A model generated the notes under the pieces. The model worked only from the letters and a program-made list of their open reading frames with translations, did no database searches and was not told where the DNA came from. Shown here piece after piece: positions 53,107 through 61,482 of a DNA stretch of 64,000 nt. Each line of letters begins with the position of its first letter. The stretch's first letter is position 1. The DNA is from Streptomyces sp. NBC_01241 (GTDB lineage Bacteria > Actinomycetota > Actinomycetes > Streptomycetales > Streptomycetaceae): NCBI RefSeq assembly GCF_041435435.1, contig NZ_CP108494.1:2328501-2392500 (forward strand), written 5' to 3'. The translations under genes and the position numbers were made by a program.

Positions 53107-53364
53107 GAACGGGAGGAGGGCGAACGGCACCAGGCCGCCCGCGAGCACGGGATGCATGCGCTGCGGCACTTCTACGCCTCGGTACTGCTGGACGCAGGGG
53201 AGAACATCAAGGCGTTCTCCACCTACCTGGGGCACTCTGACCCCGGCTTCACGCTCCGGACGTACACGCACCTGATGCCCAGCAGCGAGGGGCGCACCCG
53301 GAAGGCCGTGGACAGCATGTACGACGCCACCGCTTTCGCGCCTGACGGCCCACAGACGGCCCAG
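53101..53364 (+). pseudogene. Tyrosine integrase, C-terminal fragment
   Basis: In frame with 53152 the sequence reads EHGMHALRHFYASVLLDAGE, then LSTYLGH-like AFSTYLGHSDPGFTLRTYTH. These are boxes with catalytic Arg, His (HxxR), His/Trp (LGH) and the nucleophile Tyr of phage-type integrases. The N-terminal catalytic half and arm-binding domain are missing and the family ending DGPQTAQ is at 53364; the open frame beyond is antisense to glnA2. Remnant of the integration module of the island. Confidence 0.8.
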
Positions 53365-53448
53365 CACGTACGAACGGACTCCGGGCCAGAGGCGCACCGC
53401 CTCCGGCCCGGATCGTTGCTGCGTCGCCGCAGTGCGGCCGACCTGCGG

Positions 53449-54810
53449 TTACAGCACCGGCAGCAGGGCCTTCAGCTCGAAGGCCGTGACCTCGCTGCGG
53501 TACTCCTCCCACTCCTGCTTCTTGTTGCGCAGGAAGAAGTCGAAGACGTGCTCGCCGAGCGTCTCGGCGACCAGTTCGCTCTTCTCCATCAGGGCGATCG
53601 CCTCGCCCAGGTTCTGCGGCAGCGGCTCGATGCCCATCGCGCGGCGTTCCGCGTCGGACAGGGCCCAGACGTCGTCGTCGGCGCCGGCCGGGAGTTCGTA
53701 GCCCTCCTCTATGCCCTTGAGGCCCGCGGCGAGGAGCACCGCGTACGTCAGGTAGGGGTTGGCGCCGGAGTCGATGGAGCGGACCTCCACGCGGGCGGAG
53801 CCGGTCTTGCCGGGCTTGTACATGGGTACGCGGATGAGCGCGGAGCGGTTGTTGTGGCCCCAGCAGATGTACGAGGGGGCTTCGCCGCCGGCACCCGCTG
53901 CGCGGGAGGAGCCGCCCCAGATGCGCTTGTAGGAGTTGACCCACTGGTTGGTCACGGCGGAGATCTCCGCGGCGTGGGTGAGCAGGCCGGCGATGAAGGA
54001 GCGGCCGACCTTGGACAGCTGGTATTCGGCGCCCGATTCGTAGAAGGCATTGCGGTCGCCCTCGAAGAGGGACAGGTGGGTGTGCATGCCGGAGCCGGGG
54101 TACTCGGAGAACGGCTTCGGCATGAACGTCGCCTGCACGCCCTGCTCCAGCGCGACCTGCTTCATCACCAGGCGGAAGGTCATGATGTTGTCGGCGGTGG
54201 AGAGCGCGTCCGCGTACCGCAGGTCGATCTCCTGCTGGCCGGGGGCGCCCTCGTGGTGGCTGAACTCGACCGAGATGCCCATGGATTCGAGCATGGTGAT
54301 CGCCTGGCGGCGGAAGTCCATGCCGACGTTCTGCGGGGTGTGGTCGAAGTAACCGGAGCTGTCGGCGGGGGTGGGGCGGCTGCCGTCGACCGGCTTGTCC
54401 TTCAGCAGGAAGAACTCGATCTCCGGGTGGGTGTAGAAGGTGAAGCCCAGGTCGGAGGTCTTGGCGAGGATGCGCTTGAGGACATAGCGCGGGTCGGCGA
54501 AGGACGGCGAGCCGTCGGGCATCAGGATGTCGCAGAACATCCGGGCCGTGCCGGGGGCCTCCGCGCGCCAGGGCAGGATCTGGAACGTGCCCGGGTCCGG
54601 CTTGGCGATCATGTCCGACTCGTACACCCGGGCGAAGCCCTCGATGGCGGAGCCGTCGAAGCCGATGCCCTCGTCAAACGCCTGTTCCAGCTCGGCGGGG
54701 GCCACGGCAACGGACTTGAGGTAGCCGAGGACATCGGTGAACCACAGCCGTACGAAGCGGATGTCGCGCTCCTCAAGTGTTCTGAGGACGAATTCCTGCT
54801 GCTTGTCCAT
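53449..54810 (-). CDS. glnA2: Type I glutamine synthetase-like GlnA2 (gamma-glutamylpolyamine synthetase family)
   Basis: 453 residues. GS-I landmarks: GFDGSAIEGF near 50 (Asp-50-like loop), EIEFFLL with metal Glu, HHEGAPGQQEIDLRYADAL, HTHLSLFEG and NQWVNSYKRI, NRSALIRVP for ATP and glutamate. Its length, the absence of a typical NLYDLP adenylylation motif (GYELPAG instead) and its position after glnE fit GlnA2, which in S. coelicolor glutamylates polyamines rather than ammonia. Which substrate is used here is by homology only. It is transcribed alone, convergent with the integrase remnant. Confidence 0.9.
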   Translation of the reverse strand: MDKQQEFVLRTLEERDIRFVRLWFTDVLGYLKSVAVAPAELEQAFDEGIGFDGSAIEGFARVYESDMIAKPDPGTFQILPWRAEAPGTARMFCDILMPDGSPSFADPRYVLKRILAKTSDLGFTFYTHPEIEFFLLKDKPVDGSRPTPADSSGYFDHTPQNVGMDFRRQAITMLESMGISVEFSHHEGAPGQQEIDLRYADALSTADNIMTFRLVMKQVALEQGVQATFMPKPFSEYPGSGMHTHLSLFEGDRNAFYESGAEYQLSKVGRSFIAGLLTHAAEISAVTNQWVNSYKRIWGGSSRAAGAGGEAPSYICWGHNNRSALIRVPMYKPGKTGSARVEVRSIDSGANPYLTYAVLLAAGLKGIEEGYELPAGADDDVWALSDAERRAMGIEPLPQNLGEAIALMEKSELVAETLGEHVFDFFLRNKKQEWEEYRSEVTAFELKALLPVL

Positions 54811-55055
54811 AGCCACATCCTTGCAGTTCAGACGGTCCGTGCACCACCGCCCGGGGTGAGGGAGGAGTTCCAGTGTCACGACCCCGGATTTCACCCAGAT
54901 TACGCACACGACGTGAGATGGAGCACTCGGCCACCCACTACGATCGGCGCCCATGGTGCGCAAGGGGTGGAGCGGTTTCGCGACGGCCCGGTGCGTACCT
55001 GTTCTTCCGACCGCTTCTTGTCCATCCTCTCCCCTTCGCAGAAGGACCTGACGAC

Positions 55056-55733
55056 ATGAGCTTCGACCGCAGAACCCGCATAGAGCACATGCGCAACGCC
55101 GACCGCGCGCGTGAGCGCCGCAATCGTGTGCTGGCCATAAGCCTGAGCGTCCTCGTCGTCGCGGGTCTGGTCGGTTTCGGCTCGTACCTGGTGCTGGACA
55201 AGTCCGAGGCCTCGGAGAAGAAGCGGGACGCCCAAGCGCAGGATGCCAAGGCACCCGGGACGGACCCGAAGAAGTCGGCCGACGGGCCGATCGCCGGGCT
55301 GAAGACGTGGGACGCGAAGACGCTGACCCGCAACCACGTCACCACGCCGGTCACGTACCCGATGAAACCCCCGGTCGGCGGCGACCACAACCCCGTGTGG
55401 ATGAACTGCGACGGCGAGGTGTACAAGAAGGCGATCCCCGACGTGAACGCCGTGCACTCGCTGGAGCACGGATCGGTGTGGGTGACGTACACGGACCAGG
55501 CCTCGGACGCCGACGTGACGAGGCTCGCCGAGCGGGTCGGCAGAACGCCCTACACGCTGATGAGCCCGTACGAGGGCCAGGCCGGGACGATCACGCTGAG
55601 TGCCTGGGGCAATCAGGTGACGGTGGACGGTGCCGACGACCCGCGGGTCGACCGGTTCTTCGCCAAGTTCGTGCAGGGGTCGCAGACGCCCGAACCGGGT
55701 GCGGCGTGCACGGGTGGGCTGGGGGCCCAGTGA
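55056..55733 (+). CDS. DUF3105 membrane protein
   Basis: 225 residues. A basic cytoplasmic start is followed by one membrane helix (VLAISLSVLVVAGLVGFGSY, 25-44), so the rest lies outside. The DUF3105 signature is GGDHNPVWMNCDGEVY then AVHSLEHGSVWVTY, with conserved His, Trp and Cys residues that could bind copper or another metal. AGAAGGA precedes the ATG at 55056. Its stop overlaps the following DUF305 gene, a pairing commonly seen; both may serve extracellular metal or redox homeostasis. Confidence 0.9.
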   Translation: MSFDRRTRIEHMRNADRARERRNRVLAISLSVLVVAGLVGFGSYLVLDKSEASEKKRDAQAQDAKAPGTDPKKSADGPIAGLKTWDAKTLTRNHVTTPVTYPMKPPVGGDHNPVWMNCDGEVYKKAIPDVNAVHSLEHGSVWVTYTDQASDADVTRLAERVGRTPYTLMSPYEGQAGTITLSAWGNQVTVDGADDPRVDRFFAKFVQGSQTPEPGAACTGGLGAQ

Positions 55734-56464
55734 CGGTGGTGACACGCGACCGGCGCGTCCAGTGGGTGGCGGGCTCCGCCGTCGCGCTCGCGCTGCTGCT
55801 CGCGGGGGTGGCGACGGTCGCCTCCGCGCGGGGCGGGGGCAAGGGTACGGACCGTGTCGCCGCGCCCGCCCCGCGCACGCCCGCGGTGGATTCCGCGGAC
55901 GCCGGTTTCGCCCGCGACATGGCGGTCCACCATCAGCAGGCCGTGGAGATGTCGTTCCTCGTGCGTGACCGTACGGGCGACGAGGAGGTACGCCGCCTCG
56001 CGTACGACATCGCCAATACGCAGGCCAACCAGCGGGGCATGATGCTCGGCTGGCTGGACCTGTGGGAGCTGCCCAAGGCCACCGCTCAGGAGCCGATGGC
56101 CTGGATGGCGGGCGGGCACGAGGGCCACGACATGGCGGGCATGGACGGTATGGCGGGCATGGACGGGACGGCGGGGCCGGGGTCCCGGTACCGGGCCCAT
56201 GACGGCTCCCTGATGCCCGGCATGGCCACCAGGACCGAGCTGGACCGGCTCCGCGCGGCGAGTGGCAGGAAGGCCGAGGTCCTGTACCTCCAGCTGATGA
56301 CCGACCACCACAAGGGCGGCATCGCCATGGCCCGCGGCTGCGCCCGGCTGTGCACGGTGAAGGTGGAGAAGCGTCTCGCCCAGGGGATGGTCGAGGCCCA
56401 GCAGTCCGAGCTGGACGTGATGGCCGGAATGCTGGCGGCGCGAGGGGCGAAACCCCGGTCCTGA
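55730..56464 (+). CDS. DUF305 membrane-anchored protein
   Basis: 244 residues. GTG start overlapping the DUF3105 stop (GTGA). N-terminal membrane helix (VAGSAVALALLLAGVATV), then ferritin-like helical bundle DUF305 with FARDMAVHHQQAVEMS and LYLQLMTDHHKGGIAMA; the paired His and the Met-rich loop GHDMAGMDGMAGMDG may bind copper. A role in copper handling fits the copper operon 700 bases downstream, but is not proven. Confidence 0.9.
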   Translation: MTVVTRDRRVQWVAGSAVALALLLAGVATVASARGGGKGTDRVAAPAPRTPAVDSADAGFARDMAVHHQQAVEMSFLVRDRTGDEEVRRLAYDIANTQANQRGMMLGWLDLWELPKATAQEPMAWMAGGHEGHDMAGMDGMAGMDGTAGPGSRYRAHDGSLMPGMATRTELDRLRAASGRKAEVLYLQLMTDHHKGGIAMARGCARLCTVKVEKRLAQGMVEAQQSELDVMAGMLAARGAKPRS

Positions 56465-56591
56465 AAGATTCCCGCCGAGCCGCACATGCACCCGAACGGG
56501 TGATAGCGGTCGCGTACCCCGAACGGGCCCATGACGATGGGTTCGCTCGGGGTCGTACAGCATGCCCACCGGCACGCAGGAGGAGTCCCTC

Positions 56592-57020
56592 ATGACCACC
56601 GCCAAGGACATCATGCACACCGGGGCCACCTGGATCCCCGCACACGAGACACTCGACCGCGCCGCACAGCTGATGCGCGACCACCATGTGGGCGCGCTGC
56701 CCATCTCCGCCGAAGGCGAGCAGGACCGGATGATCGGCATCCTCACGGACCGCGACATCGTGATCGGCTGTGTGGCGAGGGGGCACGACCCGTCGAAGAT
56801 GACCGCGGGCGACCTCGCCCACGGCACCCCTCGCTGGATCGACTCGGGCGCGGACGTGGAGATGGTTCTGGAGGAGATGCAGACCCATCGGATCCGTCGG
56901 CTTCCGGTGGTCGAGAACAAGAAGCTGATCGGCATGATCAGCGAAGCCGACCTGGCGCAGCACCTCACCGACGAGCAGATCGCCTGCTGGGTGGAGAAGG
57001 TCTACGCCCCCAGCAGCTGA
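56592..57020 (+). CDS. Two-CBS-domain protein
   Basis: 142 residues, just two CBS motifs: DIMHTGATWIPAHETLDRAA with GILTDRDIV, and HGTPRWIDSGADVEM with GMISEADLA. CBS pairs bind adenosine nucleotides (AMP, ATP, SAM) and usually act as sensors for other proteins; free-standing forms like this one are common in streptomycetes and often respond to stress. GGAGGAG precedes the ATG. An in-frame start 10 codons earlier overlaps that site and is rejected. Confidence 0.9.
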   Translation: MTTAKDIMHTGATWIPAHETLDRAAQLMRDHHVGALPISAEGEQDRMIGILTDRDIVIGCVARGHDPSKMTAGDLAHGTPRWIDSGADVEMVLEEMQTHRIRRLPVVENKKLIGMISEADLAQHLTDEQIACWVEKVYAPSS

Positions 57021-57042
57021 CCGGCTCGCGAACACCCGGCTC

Positions 57043-57082
57043 GATGGCCCGGCACCCCTTGCACGAGGGGTACCGGGCCATC
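57043..57082 (+). terminator. Terminator of the CBS gene
   Basis: GATGGCCCGG (57043-57052) pairs with CCGGGCCATC (57073-57082), with ACCCCT/AGGGGT continuing the stem, 23 bases after the stop. Confidence 0.8.
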
Positions 57083-57142
57083 GTCCGATCCACCCCCGCA
57101 GGCCCCGGCAGAGATGCGGAGATACGTTTCCGCGCGCGCCCT

Positions 57143-57159
57143 ATACCCAGCGGGGGTAG
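57143..57159. promoter_or_regulatory. CsoR-type copper operator
   Basis: ATACCC (57143-57148), five bases, then GGGTAG (57154-57159): TACCC/GGGTA is an inverted repeat with the spacing of actinobacterial CsoR boxes. It lies just upstream of a small membrane protein and a multicopper oxidase, as expected for a copper-induced operon. Confidence 0.7.
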
Positions 57160-57169
57160 GGTGCTCGAC

Positions 57170-57340
57170 ATGACTCCGAGTAGATGCGCGACGTACGGAC
57201 AGTTGTTCCTGTTCGTCGCGCTGCTCATCGGCATCGTCCACCTCCTCGGAGGTGGCGCGGCGCGAGTGTCGCCGGTGCCGGTGCCGGATTCCCGGCCGGG
57301 CCGCGGAGGCTGCGCCCTGTTGTCGGTGCTGCGCATATAG
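57170..57340 (+). CDS. Small membrane protein of the copper operon
   Basis: 56 residues. One membrane helix (QLFLFVALLIGIVHLLGG) followed by a short Pro/Arg-rich tail with one Cys. It starts 11 bases after the CsoR-type box and ends 64 bases before the multicopper oxidase, so it is probably co-transcribed with it. No ribosome binding site is clear; a leaderless start is possible. Family not recognised. Confidence 0.5.
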   Translation: MTPSRCATYGQLFLFVALLIGIVHLLGGGAARVSPVPVPDSRPGRGGCALLSVLRI

Positions 57341-57404
57341 GAGGGGCACCTCCCCCTCCCCCAGCAGACCGAAATACCGACAACACCCCGAGGTGCTCTC
57401 CGTT

Positions 57405-59171
57405 ATGCGCACTCCACCCACCCGACGCGCCGTGCTCGGCGCCGCTGTCACCACTGCCGGTACGGCAGTCCTGGCATCCTGCTCCGGCGATTCCGACACG
57501 GGCCGCAGCGGTACGAACTCCGGCAGCCCGAACGCCGGCGGTGCGAACCACGGGACCGCTCCCCGCGGGAAGTCCGGGGGCGAGTACGTCTCCCCCGACG
57601 GGGAGGAGGTCGCCGCGGCCGAGGCCAGGCGGACCTCCGGCCCCGTACGGAAGATCGGTCTCACGGCCACCCCGTCCCGCCTGGATCTGGGCGGCGGGCT
57701 CGTCGTCGGCTCCTGGGCCTACGAATCCCGGCTGCCCGGCCCGGAAATGCGGCTCACGGTGGGCGACGTCGTCGCGCTCAACCTCGCCAATCACCTTCCG
57801 GCGGCGACCACCCTGCACTGGCACGGGCTCAACGTGCGCAACGACATGGACGGCGTACCCGACCTGACCCAGAGGCCCATCAAGCCGGGCGCGGAATTCG
57901 CGTACCGCTTCAAGGTGCCGCACCCGGGGACGTACTGGTTCCATCCGCACACGGGCGTCCAGCAGGATCGTGGCCTGTACGCGCCGCTGATCGTCGAGGA
58001 CCCGAAGGAGCCGCTCAAGTACGACAAGGAGTGGGTCGTCGTCCTCGACGACTGGGTCGACGGGGTGGGCGGCTCCACGCCCGACGAGGTGCTCGACGAA
58101 CTCAGCGGGGGCAGGGGCGGCATGGACCACGGCGGTTCGAGCCACGACGGTTCCGGCCGCGACGGTTCCGGCCGCGACGGTTCCGGCCGCGACGGTTCGG
58201 ACCACGACGAGATGGACGACAAGGGCGATCCGGGGGACAACGGCCACGGCGGGTCCCCCAGGGACCCCCGGACCCCCAAGTCCGCCAAGCGGCGCTCCGG
58301 CCCCTCGCGGATCATGAGGGATTCCTACAGCAAACTGCTCGAAAGCCACGGGGGCAATGTCGACTACCCCTACTACCTGATCAACGGCCGCGTGCCGAAG
58401 GCCCCCACGTCCTTCACCGCCAAGCCCGGCGACCGTATCCGGCTGCGCATCATCAACGCGGGCGGGGACACCGCTTTCCGTGTCGCGCTCGGCGGTCACC
58501 GGATGACGATCACGCACACCGACGGCTACCCCGTCCGGCACACCACGACGGACGCCCTGCTGCTGGGCATGGGCGAACGGTACGACGTGGTGGTGACCGC
58601 CGGGGACGGGGTGTTCCCGCTGACCGCGCTCGCCGAGGGCAAGCGGGCGTCGGCGCTGGCCCTGCTCCGTACCGGAAAGGGCACGGCGCCCACCGCCTCC
58701 GTACGGCCGAAGGAGCTGGACGGAAAGCTGGTGGAGGCGTTCGACCTGTCGCCGGACGAATCCGTGGCGCTGTCCGTCCGCAAGGCCGACCGGACCTTGC
58801 GGTTCAAGCTGACCGGCAGCATGAGAGCGTACGACTGGGCCTTCGACCGCAAGCCGTACAACCCCGGACAGCGCCATCCGGTCAGGGCGGGCGAGCGGGT
58901 CAGGCTGGAGTTCTACAACGTCACGTCGATGTGGCACCCCGTTCATCTGCACGGGCACTCGTTCGGCCTGGTGGGACCCGCCGGGCCGGAGCACCGGGCC
59001 TCCCGGCGGGGGCAGGCCGCGTGGGCGCGCAAGGACACCGTGATCGTCCGGCCGCACAGCTCGATGGCCGTCGAGTTCGACGCGGACAACCCGGGTCTGT
59101 GGATGCTCCACTGCCACAACATCTACCACTCGGACGTGGGCATGATGACGGTCGTCGGCTACCGCCGCTGA
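57405..59171 (+). CDS. Multicopper oxidase, Tat/lipoprotein-exported
   Basis: 588 residues. Signal TRRAVLGAAVTTAG with twin Arg and a following LASC lipobox implies folded export and lipid anchoring outside. Copper ligands: HWHG (138-141), HPH (180-182), HPVHLHGH (511-518) and HCHNIYHSDVGM (569-580), where Cys570 with His575 and Met580 form the type 1 site. A Gly/Ser/Asp-rich insertion with GSGRD repeats (about 248-266) and a His/Asp-rich stretch sits between domains. It oxidises Cu(I) or phenolic substrates with oxygen, here likely for copper tolerance, behind a CsoR box. Confidence 0.93.
   Translation: MRTPPTRRAVLGAAVTTAGTAVLASCSGDSDTGRSGTNSGSPNAGGANHGTAPRGKSGGEYVSPDGEEVAAAEARRTSGPVRKIGLTATPSRLDLGGGLVVGSWAYESRLPGPEMRLTVGDVVALNLANHLPAATTLHWHGLNVRNDMDGVPDLTQRPIKPGAEFAYRFKVPHPGTYWFHPHTGVQQDRGLYAPLIVEDPKEPLKYDKEWVVVLDDWVDGVGGSTPDEVLDELSGGRGGMDHGGSSHDGSGRDGSGRDGSGRDGSDHDEMDDKGDPGDNGHGGSPRDPRTPKSAKRRSGPSRIMRDSYSKLLESHGGNVDYPYYLINGRVPKAPTSFTAKPGDRIRLRIINAGGDTAFRVALGGHRMTITHTDGYPVRHTTTDALLLGMGERYDVVVTAGDGVFPLTALAEGKRASALALLRTGKGTAPTASVRPKELDGKLVEAFDLSPDESVALSVRKADRTLRFKLTGSMRAYDWAFDRKPYNPGQRHPVRAGERVRLEFYNVTSMWHPVHLHGHSFGLVGPAGPEHRASRRGQAAWARKDTVIVRPHSSMAVEFDADNPGLWMLHCHNIYHSDVGMMTVVGYRR
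58146..58205 (+). repeat. 15-bp in-frame tandem repeat in the multicopper oxidase gene
   Basis: Three identical units GACGGTTCCGGCCGC plus a degenerate fourth, each encoding Asp-Gly-Ser-Gly-Arg. It extends the linker between cupredoxin domains. Confidence 0.85.
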
Positions 59172-59235
59172 CCCGTTCCTGGCGGGCGGCCGGACGATCG
59201 CGCCGCCCGCCAGGACATCGCGTCAGTCAGACGAT

Positions 59236-59248
59236 TACACTGGTCCGC
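59236..59248 (+). promoter_or_regulatory. Candidate -10 box of leaderless nadE
   Basis: TACACT (59236-59241) lies seven bases before the GTG at 59249, with no Shine-Dalgarno site; AGGACA at 59212-59217 is a weak -35 at 18 bases. Confidence 0.4.
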
Positions 59249-61006
59249 GTGCCTCAACTACGCCTCGCACTGAATCAGATCGACTCGACCGTCGGTGATC
59301 TTCCCGGCAACGCCGAGGCGATCGTCCACTGGACCCGGCACTCCGCCGAACAGGGTGCCCATCTGGTGGCGTTCCCCGAGATGATGCTGACCGGCTACCC
59401 CGTCGAGGACCTGGCCCTGCGGTCGTCCTTCGTCGAGGCCTCGCGTCAGGCGCTGCGCGCGCTCGCCGCCCGTCTCGACGCGGAGGGCTTCGGGGAGCTG
59501 CCGGTCGTCGTCGGCTTCCTCGACCGTTCCGAGACGGCCCAGCCGCGCTACGGACAGCCCGCCGGCGCCCCGCAGAACGCCGCCGCGGTGCTGCACCGCG
59601 GGCAGGTCGCGCTGACCTTCGCCAAGCACCACCTCCCCAATTACGGCGTGTTCGACGAGTTCCGGTACTTCGTACCGGGCGACTCGATGCCGGTCATCCG
59701 GGTCCACGGCGTCGACGTGGCGCTCGCGATCTGCGAGGACCTCTGGCAGGACGGCGGCCGGGTGCCGGCCGCGCGGGCGGCCGGTGCCGGGCTGCTGCTG
59801 TCGATCAACGCCTCGCCGTACGAGCGGGACAAGGACGACACCCGGCTGGAACTGGTCCGCAAGCGCGCCCAGGAGGCCGGCTGCACCACCGCGTACCTGG
59901 CGATGATCGGCGGCCAGGACGAGCTGGTCTTCGACGGCGACTCGATCGTCGTCGACCGGGACGGCGAAGTGATCGCCCGCGCCCCGCAGTTCGCCGAGGG
60001 CTGCGTCGTCCTCGACCTGGACCTGCCGGCCGCCTCGGCCGTGGCCCCGTCCGGTGTCGTCAACGACAGGCTGCGGATCGACCGCGTGGTGCTCTCCGGG
60101 GAGCCCCTGCCGGCGTACGAGGCGGAGCTGGCCGGCGGTTACGCGGAGCGGCTCGACGACGACGAGGAGCTGTACTCGGCGCTGGTCGTGGGCCTGCGCG
60201 CGTACGCCGCCAAGAACGGCTTCAGCAGTGTGCTGATCGGGCTCTCCGGCGGGATCGACTCGGCGCTGGTCGCGGCCATCGCCTGCGACGCGCTGGGGGC
60301 ACAGAACGTGTACGGCATCTCGATGCCGTCGAAGTACTCCTCGGACCACTCCAAGGACGACGCGGCCGAGCTGGCCCGTCGTACCGGGCTCAATTTCCGC
60401 ACCGTACCGATCGAGCCGATGTTCGACGCGTACATGGGCTCGCTGGGGCTCACGGGCCTCGCCGAGGAGAACCTCCAGTCGCGGCTGCGCGGCACGACGC
60501 TGATGGCCGTCTCCAACCAGGAGGGCCAGATCGTCCTCGCCCCGGGCAACAAGTCCGAACTGGCGGTCGGCTACTCGACGCTGTACGGCGACTCGGTCGG
60601 GGCGTACGGGCCGATCAAGGACGTCTACAAGACGTCGATCTTCCGCCTCGCGAAGTGGCGCAACCGCGCCGCCGAGCAGCGCGGGCAGACCCCGCCGATC
60701 CCGGAGGCGTCCATCACCAAGCCGCCCAGCGCCGAGCTGCGCCCGGGACAGGTCGACACCGACTCGCTGCCCGACTACGACGTACTGGACCGGATCCTGG
60801 AGCTGTACGTCGACCGGGACCAGGGGCTGGACGAGATCGTCGCGGCCGGGTTCGACGCGGCGCTGGTGGCGAAGACGCTGCGGATGGTGGACACGGCGGA
60901 GTACAAGCGGCGGCAGTACCCGCCGGGCACGAAGATCTCCCCGAAGGGCTTCGGCAAGGACCGCCGGCTGCCGATCACCAATCGGTGGCGCGAGTCGGCC
61001 CGATGA
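59249..61006 (+). CDS. nadE: Glutamine-dependent NAD+ synthetase
   Basis: 585 residues. N-terminal nitrilase-type glutaminase with catalytic Glu44 (AFPEMMLTGYP), Lys126 (FAKHHLPNYGVFDE) and Cys162 (ICEDLW). C-terminal synthetase with the PP-loop SGGIDS (333-338) and GNKSELAVGYSTLYGD. It takes ammonia from glutamine to amidate deamido-NAD, the last step of NAD synthesis. The GTG at 59249 gives the family start PQLRLALNQI and is probably leaderless. Links glutamine supply (glnII, glnA2, glnE nearby) to cofactor synthesis. Confidence 0.95.
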   Translation: MPQLRLALNQIDSTVGDLPGNAEAIVHWTRHSAEQGAHLVAFPEMMLTGYPVEDLALRSSFVEASRQALRALAARLDAEGFGELPVVVGFLDRSETAQPRYGQPAGAPQNAAAVLHRGQVALTFAKHHLPNYGVFDEFRYFVPGDSMPVIRVHGVDVALAICEDLWQDGGRVPAARAAGAGLLLSINASPYERDKDDTRLELVRKRAQEAGCTTAYLAMIGGQDELVFDGDSIVVDRDGEVIARAPQFAEGCVVLDLDLPAASAVAPSGVVNDRLRIDRVVLSGEPLPAYEAELAGGYAERLDDDEELYSALVVGLRAYAAKNGFSSVLIGLSGGIDSALVAAIACDALGAQNVYGISMPSKYSSDHSKDDAAELARRTGLNFRTVPIEPMFDAYMGSLGLTGLAEENLQSRLRGTTLMAVSNQEGQIVLAPGNKSELAVGYSTLYGDSVGAYGPIKDVYKTSIFRLAKWRNRAAEQRGQTPPIPEASITKPPSAELRPGQVDTDSLPDYDVLDRILELYVDRDQGLDEIVAAGFDAALVAKTLRMVDTAEYKRRQYPPGTKISPKGFGKDRRLPITNRWRESAR

Positions 61007-61103
61007 GCGGACACCGGTGGCGCGCGTCGGCCCGATGAGCGGACACCGGTGGCGCGCGTCAGCCCGATGAGCCGATATCGGTGGCGCGCGTCGGCCTGAG
61101 CGG
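60983..61103. repeat. 32-bp tandem minisatellite over the nadE stop codon
   Basis: Units at 60983, 61015, 61047 and a partial fourth at 61079. The first unit encodes the last residues of NadE (RWRESAR) and the stop; each following unit repeats this end and stop with one to five changes. Confidence 0.92.
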
Positions 61104-61183
61104 TCGGTCACCGGGGGCGTCCGGTGGCCGGTTCGTCCCCGGCCGCCGGACGGGCTCGCTGCGGCCGGTCGCCGCGTGGAACG

Positions 61184-61226
61184 GAAGCGCCGGAGGGGCT
61201 TGACCATCAAGTCCCTCCGGCGCTTC
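61184..61226. terminator. Bidirectional hairpin between nadE and the MFS remnant
   Basis: GAAGCGCCGGAGGG (61184-61197) pairs with CCCTCCGGCGCTTC (61213-61226). The remnant's stop codon (61207-61209) lies in the loop. Confidence 0.8.
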
Positions 61227-61478
61227 GCGCTTCCGTGCGCGTCCACCCGGGTCTCGTCACGCGCGGGCCGCGCATCCGCCGGGCCACCACCCTCGACGCC
61301 CCCGGCGCGCGCTCCCGGTCCAGTACGCCCGCCGTGACCGCCACCGCGAGTCCGGTGACCGCCAGGACCGCGCCGACCAGGGCCGGGGACGTCCACCCCC
61401 GGCCCGCCGCGATCGCCGTGCCGCCCAGCCACGCACCGCCGGCGTTGGCGAGGTTGTTCCCGCGGGTGAGCGGACGGT
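61207..61478 (-). pseudogene. MFS transporter, C-terminal fragment
   Basis: The minus strand reads NLANAGGAWLGGTAIAAGRG, then TSPALVGAVLAVTGLAVAVT and a basic tail, the last two helices of an actinobacterial drug-type MFS transporter (Cml/AraJ-like). It begins abruptly near 61478, immediately after the stop region of the endonuclease-like gene, and has no start or upstream helices. The rest of the transporter has been deleted. Confidence 0.75.
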
Positions 61479-61482
61479 TTCG

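Noticed and set aside
58146..58205. CRISPR array
   Set aside because: The repeats are 15 bases without spacers, in frame inside a multicopper oxidase. No other regularly spaced repeats or cas genes were seen in the window.
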